From positions 20,480,001 to 20,544,000 of the forward strand of contig NC_089981.1 of the NCBI RefSeq assembly GCF_036417845.1: a DNA stretch of 64,000 nt, given 5' to 3'. Source of the DNA: Apteryx mantelli. Taxonomy: Eukaryota > Chordata > Aves > Apterygiformes > Apterygidae. The notes beneath the pieces are model-generated. The model was not told the DNA's origin. It worked only from the letters and a program-made list of their open reading frames with translations, and ran no database searches. This document shows, piece by piece, positions 55,822 to 64,000 of the stretch (positions are counted from its first letter, which is position 1; each line of letters opens with the position of its first letter). Made by a program: the position numbers and the translations under genes.

Positions 55822-58220
55822 GGCGTCCCTCAGGCAGTGCGCGGCGCAGCTGCTGCCGGCGTCGGCATCACCGGCGGGCCGCCTGGGAAAGGAGGGCCTC
55901 CGCGGCCGGCGTCTTCCGGGGGGCAAAGTCCAGGCGCCGCCGCTGCGGAGGCGGCTTTGGGGCTGGAATAAATCAGGAAGGGTTACACGGGGGGGATAAC
56001 GGGGCCGGCGTGGCGACAGGGCTCCCCGCGGCCGGTGGGGTCCTGGCACGGGAAAAGGGGCCGATCGGTTCCCGGGAGCGCTGTTGGAATCGAGCCCTCC
56101 GCCCCAGCTCTCCGCCCGGGTTTTCCAGCCTGTGGATTTGCAGGTGGATGGTGAACGACCAAGGCGGGCTGCAGCGCTTTGAACCGCGGCTTCAGGGCAC
56201 CGTCCTGGGAGGCCAGCGGCTAAAACCAGCCGGAGGCCGAGCTGGGAAAACCCGGTTCATGAACCCCAGCGCTGCCAACGCGCTGTCTCGCCCGTTCAGA
56301 TTGCTAATTAATTGCCGGGGCGGCTTATTTACGGCACCGCGGCCTTGCTATCGCGCGAACTTTTGTCCTGCGGAGCCGAGCAAAGCGGGTGCAGGCCTCC
56401 CTTCGCGCTACGAGTGTGGCGCGGCGCCGGGCCCCAAGCGCCTGCAGAGCCCTGGTTAATGCGGGGCGCCCGAAGCTGCGCCCGGCACCCAGCGAAGCCC
56501 TTCCCTCTTCGCCGCCGGTGTCACACGGAAAGGTTATCGGTTCACCGCGCTGCCCTGCTATTAATAGGGACCGAGGCATGTGGTTTTCCTTCGGCCGGAG
56601 CAGCATTGGCACCGTGCCAGGGGGGGAATGGCCGGGTCAAGGTACGCAGGGCAGAGCTGTACCGCGTCGGGCTCGAGCAGCTGCACCCCGAAGGATGCCC
56701 CAGGTCTCGGCTGGGTTTCGCCGCCGCCCCGGGCGGGAGGCGAGAGCGGCGGCTTAACGTGCCCAACGCCCCAATTCGTTAAGTCTTTGCAGTCAGGTTT
56801 TTGTAGCCACCCAAGCGCAGCCTTGCGCCCTCGGGCGAACGAGGCGCCGGGCGTTTCGGCGCGCCAGGCAGGCGCTGGAGGAAAACCCGACGCCAGCCCA
56901 GGTGGGCGCTGGTCGCTTCCCGTGCCATTCGTTTGCAAGGAAAGCGGTGCTAGGCTCGCCGTGTAACGAATGCAGCCCCCGCGCCGGGCCCGGGTGTTTC
57001 GGCAGCGCCTGGCCCCGCTGTGCTTGTGGCTCCGCCGCCGAGAGGCAGGGCCGCTCAGCACGGAAACGTGGAGGCAGCTGGGATGGAGGTGGCCCGCGGG
57101 GACGGCTCGCGGGGAAGCAGCAGGCGAAGCCGCTCGGGCGGCGGGGAGCGGAGGAGCAAATGCCGAGCGGGAAGGGGAAAGCAAGGACGGGAGGAAGCAG
57201 CCGAGGCGATCGGGTCGGCAAGAGCCACGTTTACCTGGGGTGCAGGCGGCGGCCCCGGCCGCGCTGCTCCGCGCTCCCTGCCAGCCGCCTCGCTCGGGCA
57301 GACTGGACCTGCCCGTTCGTGGTTTTTTTTTTCCCCCTTGATTTTATTTATTTATTTTTTTCTCCCCCCCCCTTCCTCCTCCGCCCCGGCGCTCGTCGCG
57401 CTCGAAGGCTTCGCCGGGCTCTCCTCCCGCCCCAATCGCGGGGCGCCCGGCCGTCCCTCCCTCCCGCTGCTCCACCTCCAGCTCCACCTGAACCTGTGCA
57501 AAATAGAAACGACTCCAGCTCCAACCAGCTGGAGAAAGAAAAGAAAAAAAAAAAAAAGGAAAGAAGGAAGAAAGCGGAAAGGGAAGGCAACCCACCCAAC
57601 CTGTCTGTCGAGCGGCCCCGAGGGCTGCGGCAGGTTGCACGAGGCTCCCAGGGGCCGTGGGAACTGCCGCGGCCAGTGCCGGGGGGAAAATTCGCCCCGG
57701 AGCCCAGCGTCCTGCTGCTGGAAAAGCCGCCGGAGGCGTCAGGGCGAGACGCAACCCGTGCGCGGCACCTGCCGCCACCGGTAATACCAGCTCCCGGGTC
57801 GCACGCCGTAGCCGGCAGCCCTGGGCTCTGGCAGCAGTGGGGTCAGGGGGCTCGACGGCCTGTCGATGCGCCGCCGTCAGGGCAGCCTGACCCCAGAGTT
57901 TGTGTCACTGTGCTAAGGGCCTTCACCGGTTTTCCTCAACTTTTTTTTTAAAAAAACCCCCACTATACAAGTGCAAGGTGCTATGCAGGCGGTCGTGCTC
58001 CCAGCAGGGATGCAGCCAGGGCTGGGGGGAAACGCGGCGGCTGCTAAAGCACTGGGGGGCCTCGGCTGGCTCCTGGCTGCGTCACCGGGAAGGTCCCTGT
58101 GTGACTGTGTCTGTGTATCTGTGTGTTTGTGCGTCTCTGTGTGTATACACAGGCGCCCGGCCCCGTTTCCACGGCAACGGGCGCGCCGGGCAGAAGGCGG
58201 AAGCGGCCCCTCCGCGCGGG
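55822..58220. other. CpG-rich 5' region of SIGIRR; no coding gene seen
   Basis: No protein signature on either strand. It holds a T/C-rich tract at about 57320-57375, where the minus strand reads repeated AATAAA, an A/G-rich run at 57538-57570, and a 349-codon plus-strand frame (56902-57951) that is low-complexity and unlikely to be real. SIGIRR 5' UTR exons probably lie here. Confidence 0.5.
58096..58151. repeat. Imperfect (TG)n repeat
   Basis: A TG-rich simple repeat with interruptions, ending in GTATACACA, next to the ZNF143-type motif pair. Confidence 0.8.
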
Positions 58221-58239
58221 GCACGCTGGGCACTGTAGT
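58221..58239 (-). promoter_or_regulatory. ZNF143/THAP11 (Staf) SBS2-type motif, copy 1
   Basis: The minus strand reads ACTACAGTGCCCAGCGTGC, close to the ACTACAATTCCCAGCATGC motif bound by ZNF143 with THAP11/HCFC1. Such motifs are strongly enriched close to transcription starts in CpG-island promoters. Confidence 0.65.
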
Positions 58240-58292
58240 CCCGGCTCGCCCCTCCCGTCGCGGGGCTCGCCGGAGGCGGCCGCGGCCCCGGA

Positions 58293-58311
58293 ACTACCAC
58301 TCCCAGCGTGC
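58293..58311 (+). promoter_or_regulatory. ZNF143/THAP11 (Staf) SBS2-type motif, copy 2
   Basis: The plus strand reads ACTACCACTCCCAGCGTGC, a second close match, in opposite orientation to copy 1 and 53 bp away. The pair suggests an active, possibly bidirectional promoter at about 58.2-58.3 kb, with SIGIRR the likely minus-strand product. Confidence 0.65.
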
Positions 58312-58410
58312 ACCGCGCCGCAAAGGTGGCGGCAGCTCCCCGCAGTGGCCTCGCGAAGGGGGACTCCCCCTCCCCCCACCACCACCACAGGCCAAAGCTG
58401 CGTTGGCGGC

Positions 58411-58464
58411 TGTGTGAAACCTCGGTGCTGTGTGAAACCTCGGTGTTGTGTGAAACCTCGGCCT
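58411..58464. repeat. 18 bp tandem triplicate
   Basis: Three nearly identical units of TGTGTGAAACCTCGGTGY in direct tandem, just downstream (plus strand) of the ZNF143-type pair. Confidence 0.9.
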
Positions 58465-59892
58465 GCAAGCAGGGGCTGGCCCGGCACCGGGGGTTTTACC
58501 ACGGGGTTTGCCTCACCTCGCGTCGCCTGCGGGCGAACCTCCCGCCTCCCGGGCGCCATTTGCAAGGCTCGGCGCCGCGCGGCCTTGCGCACGATGGCAC
58601 CCGGGTAGCTCTCATGTTTGGTACCGTTCAGCCCTGCAACTCGCCTCCAGCACAGCAATGCGCCATCGCCAGGGGGGTTAAAGCATAAAGCCCCAGGCAA
58701 AACTTCAAAATGGGTTAAAAGTTGTCAATTCTCATTAAAAAAAAAAAGATTTTCAAGCTCTTAGGTCAGGTTTGAAACTCTTCAGGGGACTTGCTCAAGA
58801 GTCGGCAAGGACCGTGGCAAAGCTGGAAGCTGAGCTGCCCTGACCGATGCCATGCTCCTGCCTTGCTCCTCGGCCGAAAGCTCACCCAAGTCATGGGCAC
58901 GTTCAGAAGCCACGTGTTTAAAATGGTCTTTGTGCTTCAGTCCTCCTTCATCGCAGAGCAGTCGGACTCTTTGTTGCTGCTGAATGACTGCAGCACTTGA
59001 AAATGAGATTTTTGTAGTAGAAGATTGCATTTCACAGAAAGGAGGAATAGAAAGATTGCCACGTTATTGCAGCGGGTATCGAACAACGATGACGGGGTCC
59101 TAGAAAGCCAAACAAGCTCTGCCTCGGTCCTGGCAAACACGAGAGTGGTTGCGATAAAGCAAAGAGGAAAGCAGTTTCCTTGTGCATTTGCCAACCCAGC
59201 CCAGCAGGACTGCTACGCACAGGCCTAGCGTAATGTACGTGGGTAATCTCACTGGGCATCAAAGAGCTATTTCTGCACTCAAAGTTGACCGAACAGTCAC
59301 GTTTTTAAGGCTACGCAGGCGTTTACAGGCCTGGATGAACAAAGCCTGTGTTCCTTTAGCACAGATAACTCCGCTTCGAGTCTCAGTCAACCAGTCACTA
59401 AAGGCAGACCCAGCAGAGAGCAGCACTAAGATGTCAAAATACACCAATATTAGAATGGTTAGTGTCGACTGTGACATCAGTGCAGCCATGGCATTTAACC
59501 CCTGCTTTCTGCTATAGGCAAAATAAGGAAAAAAAACCCCTTGCATATGGCCCTAGCCAGCACTGGAGGGCTTTTAAGGGAAAAGGTAGAGAAGTGTCAG
59601 GCTGGCAGGGCTTGGGTTTAGGCATGCAGATCATGTTTTGAAGCAACAGCTGGAGTCATAATCATTTCTAGCCCTACCACTTAGGATTTTCAGTGTGTCT
59701 CGGTGTATTTCTGTTACTCCAGCGTCTAAGCACATTTAAGAGGTTGTTTTCCACTATGCATGGTCAAAGTACCAACTTCTTTCAAAGCTACCAGTAGACA
59801 GCTCCCCTTCCCTGAGGCCTGCCTGGCTCCATTCTAAGCACAAATGCTTGAGGTTCAGCCTTTTTTGCTTATCTATATTAAGAAAATAATTG

Positions 59893-60117
59893 AGGGAGGG
59901 AATTTCTTTGAGTGATGTAGATGACAAAGCGAGAGGCACAAGTAATTTCAGTGGGAATAGTGACTGGTGGCAGCTGAAGATCTGGCTGCTTGTGTTTGCA
60001 GGGGTATATTGTTTATTTACCGTTTTGCTCCTTGTAGTTGGGTCAGCTGCAACTGCTGGGCATTCTTACAGCAGATGCACTGGCTTGGCAGAGCCCCAGT
60101 GCAAAAGGCAATCCTGC
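59893..60117 (+). other. Unassigned plus-strand frame with a possible transmembrane segment
   Basis: An open frame encodes a strongly hydrophobic stretch, WLLVFAGVYCLFTVLLLVVG, with polar sequence (SNFSGNSDWW) before it. There is no in-frame ATG, so it would have to be an internal exon. An acceptor-like TAG precedes it at 59918-59920, but I see no convincing donor. I do not recognise a family. It may be chance. Confidence 0.15.
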
Positions 60118-60902
60118 TAACAGTTGCATTTTTCCAGAGTCCCTGAAAGCAGTGGGTTGGAGCTGCAGCCGTACGGTAGTCGTCACGAGGGTTGGGTTGG
60201 GCTGGCTGTCGTGAAAGAGAAAGGACTGAAGTTTCTGCAGTGGTGAGGGAGCAGTGAAGCCACTGAAGGCAGAGGAAGAGGGGCAAAAGTGCAAAAAAAG
60301 AGCTGGAAAGTGAGCCTGGAACGAGCTAGCTGGCTTTTCCTGCTAGGTCTCTGACACTGAATTGCACATCGAGGCAGTGACTGATGGAAAAGCCAGATCG
60401 TCTTCTGCAGATTGGCGTTGTGTTTGCCTGGGATACTGCTGAACACACTGGGCTCTTTGCACGGCACCAAGGAAGGTGGCCAAGGCCGGCTCCACAGCAG
60501 GTCTTTCTGAGGAGCTGCCGAGCTCAAATCACTGGTATAACAGGGACCCGCAGGCTATGCCAGTGGGGCTACCCCTTCCCTGGGCCACCTGTAGGTCCTC
60601 ATCTCCTCCACGGCTGGCAGTGCACCGTGGTTTGTTAATAGTGCGAAAGGTTTTCCCCAGCTATTTGGCATCCTGGAAAGGCACCACCCCTATGTCTGCC
60701 ACGTCTCCTCATGGTTGTGCAAGTTTCAGAGCGCTCTGCTCCTGCGAAGCCACCATCATGTCGTTGCTTCCCGGTTCAAGTCCAAACTCAGTCACAGCCA
60801 GGGAACTGTGTCTCTGTGGGCAGTGCCGCGGTGGTATCTCCTACGCCCGTGGCACTGTTAGGCTGGGGAGGGGGTCTCAGGTCTGTGCTTCTCATTCTCC
60901 TC

Positions 60903-61118
60903 AGTGAGTCACGTTACACATCAGTAGAGTACTCCATTATGCTGGGGGAGAAAGGAAAAGAGCATCATGGAAGCGAACTATCCGAATCGGAGAGCAGTGG
61001 GGAATTGGAAAAGTATTCTGAGTGGAAACAGGGCCTTTTGCCAAAAATAAATGACAAAACAGTGATCTCCTATTTGTGGAAAATCCCTGTGTTAACAGGA
61101 AGTCAGAAGCAGCAGTGA
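60903..61118 (+). other. Unassigned plus-strand frame with tyrosine motifs
   Basis: After a pyrimidine tract ending CAG (60902-60904) an open frame of about 71 codons reads SESRYTSVEYSIMLGEKG and later ELEKYSEWKQG, ending in a stop at 61116-61118. SRYTSV fits the loose ITIM pattern. It resembles a cytoplasmic tail more than a random frame does, but no family was recognised and the splice reading is speculative. Confidence 0.15.
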
Positions 61119-62516
61119 ACTATGGCAGCATGGTGTTTTATGAGCCTGGATTTCAGAGGTGGCAGCTGGGACCAGGTCGGCTGTGGAGAGGGGCAGGGTG
61201 AGCCCTCCTGCAAAGTGGTGCCCAGCCTGTAAAGGACAGCAGCACCAGGAAGGCCCAGCCTACAGCTCTGAACTACACTGGTTCTGTTTCCAGTTGTAAT
61301 ACGTCATTTTTTTTTGCCAGGGATTGAAAAGCTGTAAATGGAAAATCTGGACAAAATTGTTCCTTTTTTTCACTTGGAGCTTTTCTTTTCCCAAAAGAAA
61401 AGACAAAGCCAAACAGACCCTTCCTCTGGTGAGCTCTAATATCGAATCACCTCAGGTGGGACTCATTTCAGTGGCCTTGAGATGACTAAAAGCCAGGCAC
61501 CTGAGCTAGCCAGTGAGGCTGTTGGTGGTGGAGAGAGATGGATCCTCATTTAAAGGTAATGCAGCTCATCCTAAATGAGTGTTTTACACTCTAGGACTCA
61601 AGGAATGCTAGAGACCTGTGCAACTTGTCCTTCTAATCTGGGCCCTTTTGTATGGCTCACAGGCAGCACGTAGCCTGCAGCCAAGGAGATCTGAAAGAGC
61701 AGCATGCGTGCATGTCAATGGGGGTGGCTGCTGTCTGAGGAGTGGGGGCTCCTGCTTCCTGGGCTGCCCTGATGTGCTGCCCGTGGGAGCACTGGCCTCC
61801 TTCATTGGTGGCTGCAAGGTGAGGCTTCTGCTCTCCAGCTTCAGTGGATGAAGGTAGCAAAGGCTGGGCTGAAAGCTAGAGGAGAAGTTACCAAGCTGTC
61901 TTGATCCAGGCTAGGGTGTCTTATCTCTTCCTAAGGTGGCTTTCAAAAGAGAGCAACAGTCTAGGAGGAGGAAGGGGGAGGAAGGAATGGGTGAAGGACA
62001 TAAGGAAAACTGTGGTGATCGCTGCTCAGGTAGAAACACCAACACCGGCACGCAAAGATGGGGAGTCCTGGGATGTTCAAAGCAAAGAAGCACACTTGGG
62101 CCTCCTCCACCCCACTTAGAGAGCGTGAATTTGGGGACAGGATGAGGTGGGCTGCTCTTTGGTGCTTCACTGCCCCAACTCCAAGCACTGCATACCTCAT
62201 CGATGAAAGAACCGCTTTTGTTTCTGTATGGCTGCAAAGAGAGGCCGTGACCAGCTCCCCACAGCAACCTCCTGTGGGGCTCAGCCTCAGTGGGGCCTGC
62301 TGAACTTGAATGGAGGTTGATGGAGCGGCTTTTGAGAGGGCATGAACTCACAGCCCTGCACTTCTGCCTCCCCATGGAGGGACCCCCGGGGCAGCAGTGG
62401 TGTTTGTCTGATCATGGGGCTTTGGAGTGAACTGATTTTTCCAGCCAGTCAGGTCTCCTGCTGGAGACAGTGCCGCCTCTGAGGACAGCAGCCCCTGGGA
62501 CCTTCTCAGGTATCAC

Positions 62517-63346
62517 CTACCTCAGTTCTTTCTGAAGGTTTTTGTGTTTTTCATCCAGAATATCATTCTTAACTGATTGGGGGACATCGGGGACATACCA
62601 GGCTGCAACTAGCTTGACGCACAGAGCCACGTGCTGCAAAAAGGAAACAGAGCCACCGTGGGCAGTGAGAGCTGTTGCCAGGAGATGCGAGCAGGGATTG
62701 CTGGCCCAGCCGCTCTTAGCCAAAGGCAGGAACTCCCCAGGCCTGTTAACGTGGCCCATGTAAGTGGCATGGACCCAGCCCATTTCCCAGTGCTGCTGTC
62801 CCCTCGTTTGTCCCAGCCTCCTCTTCTTCCTCCTCCCTCCTTTCCTCTGTCCACAAGCAGCTCCTGTAGCACTCACCTCAAAGAGGATGAGGAAGGCAAG
62901 CCGGGCTGCAAACACATGCCAAAACTGGACTGTGTAGCTGTAGTCATCAGTGTTCCTGTAATCTCGGTACCTGCAGCACAGCCTCGTCAGTGCCAGCCCA
63001 GCCTCCCCTCACACCAGGTATCACACCCTGCCTGAGCTCCCTGCAGCCAGGCTCCACGGGGGTTGGAGAGAAGCCCCGGTGCTGAGCTCCCTCTTAACAG
63101 AGGTGGCTTCCTCCACAGTCCCCTCCTTCCTCCAAGCCCTGCTCTGCAGCCTGGCTGCTCACCGTTTGCGGGCTGGATGCCACAGTGAGGGGCTGGGGTG
63201 GGGGATGCTACAGAGCAACAGCTCAGAGCTGCTCTTACCTGCACTCGCTGATCTCATGCCTAATCAAGTCTGGCAGCTTCATGTGTGGCTCATAGTCCTG
63301 GGTGCGGAAGATGGAGAGGCTGTAGTTGACGTAGCCTGTTAAGCAG
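62517..63346 (-). CDS. ANO9: Anoctamin-9 (TMEM16J), C-terminal exons, partial
   Basis: Three consecutive minus-strand exons join in frame: 63346-63239, 62970-62877 and 62633-62521. They read [18 protein letters not shown], then ECRYRDYRN with [18 protein letters not shown], then [16 protein letters not shown]. This is the anoctamin C-terminal signature (last extracellular loop with a glycosylation sequon NYS, last transmembrane helix, VPDxPxxV). Position next to SIGIRR on the same strand identifies ANO9. Anoctamins are calcium-dependent channels or lipid scramblases with ten membrane helices; the upstream exons lie outside the window. The third exon either continues to a TAG at 62517-62519 or splices at a good donor (CTGAG/GTAGGT). 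By human comparison a further short terminal exon is expected, so splicing is more likely. Confidence 0.85.
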
Positions 63347-64000
63347 CTGTGAGGGGAGAAACAGCATATCCGTGCACATCAGCCCAGTGGTGAGGTGAGG
63401 GCTCCTGGTTCTTTGCTACACTGGGAGTGTGTGGGATGCCCTAACTGAAAGCTATCGCTCTTTGATCTTTCTTAGGAGTGGAGAGAAAGGCCCCAGCCTG
63501 ATTGCTACAAAGCCTGTCTTCCTGCAGCTTTTGTTTTTAAGATCGCCCTCGTGTGTGCGTTCTCAGGTCGCTGTTAGTATGGATGAGCGCAGACTGTAGC
63601 TTCCCTTTTTGGGGGAAGCCAGCACCCATCTGGGTCTCTCTCTCCCCTACCTAGCCTCTCATTTTCACATAACCTGGGAGGACCTAAAACCCCTGAGACT
63701 TTTATCCAGTTTGATTGAAATTGGCCAGTCAGAAGCTATTGGGGAAGAGGGTGAGGGCAGGAGAGAGCGTGGGCAGGCACCCAAGCAACAGCAGCTGAAA
63801 GTCCTTCCTGTAGCTCTCCAAAGTTGCACAGTGAGTCTGCTCTTTCCATTCAGGGGTACCAATCACCCACCGCAGCCTGCTCTCCCACAGTCCCACACTG
63901 GCCTCCGAGTGCCACAGCGATGAGGTGAACAGAAGGCTGGCTGGGGTGCTGAAGATGGTGACACCTGGAAAACTCTTCTCTGCTCTCCTTTCCCCCCACC
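63347..64000 (-). other. ANO9: ANO9 intron to window edge
   Basis: The stretch upstream of the first visible ANO9 exon shows no further exon with an anoctamin signature and no repeat. It is read as intron. Confidence 0.6.

Larger units (their letters stand above)
58690..62516. other. Lower-GC block between SIGIRR promoter region and ANO9
   Basis: Base composition changes clearly near 58.7 kb, from CpG-rich to ordinary mixed sequence. No known gene was recognised. It should hold the last coding exon and 3' UTR of ANO9 on the minus strand (a minus-strand AATAAA is at 60012-60017), but I could not identify that exon. Several frames have membrane-like segments, listed separately. No repeat family was identified. 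Confidence 0.4.

Noticed and set aside
56902-57951. 349-codon plus-strand frame before the ZNF143-type motifs
   Set aside because: Low-complexity Arg/Ala/Pro and Lys runs driven by GC-rich and A-rich tracts; no domain or splice logic.
58937-59546. Minus-strand frames with hydrophobic stretches in the lower-GC block, considered as transposon or receptor remnants
   Set aside because: No recognisable family signature, terminal repeat or target duplication; frames of this length are expected by chance here.

Overview
The window is vertebrate nuclear DNA with spliced genes, canonical GT-AG introns, CpG-island promoters and very high GC. Gene order and protein sequences match the segment that in human 11p15.5 reads IFITM cluster - B4GALNT4 - PKP3 - SIGIRR - ANO9. 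The IFITM proteins look avian: the last cluster member resembles chicken IFITM3 as I remember it across the CD225 domain. The compact genes, GC-rich minisatellites and lack of recognisable interspersed repeats also suggest a bird, probably a GC-rich chromosome region. I cannot name the species, and another sauropsid is not excluded.

Layout. Positions 1-6.7 kb hold four IFITM genes, all on the minus strand: IFITM5 (only the start of exon 1 is inside), then IFITM2-like, IFITM1-like and IFITM3-like genes, each with two exons. This part and the next 5 kb carry three unrelated G-rich minisatellites and several ISRE-like motifs. Positions 11.4-41.6 kb hold B4GALNT4 on the plus strand (20 coding exons, 1180 codons), with a CpG-island promoter and introns 1 and 2 of 12.7 and 3.8 kb. 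Positions 44.1-51.6 kb hold PKP3 on the plus strand (13 coding exons, 811 codons). SIGIRR lies on the minus strand from 51.7 to 55.8 kb (9 coding exons, 410 codons) and ends tail to tail with PKP3. A CpG-rich stretch with two inverted ZNF143/THAP11-type motifs lies at 56-58.6 kb. A block with visibly lower GC follows (58.7-62.5 kb), then C-terminal exons of ANO9 on the minus strand (62.5-63.4 kb).

For B4GALNT4, PKP3 and SIGIRR I joined exons by hand. Every junction keeps phase and each total is a multiple of three, so these models look intact. The genes do not form one pathway. The IFITM proteins restrict virus entry (IFITM5 acts in bone), B4GALNT4 makes LacdiNAc glycans in the Golgi, PKP3 is a desmosomal armadillo protein, SIGIRR damps IL-1/Toll receptor signalling, and ANO9 is a TMEM16 membrane protein. 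What joins them is old, conserved synteny. I found no clear new multigene system. The least explained items are the minisatellite trio around the IFITM genes, the altered membrane hairpin of the IFITM2-like protein, the inverted ZNF143-type pair, and unassigned plus-strand reading frames in the lower-GC block.
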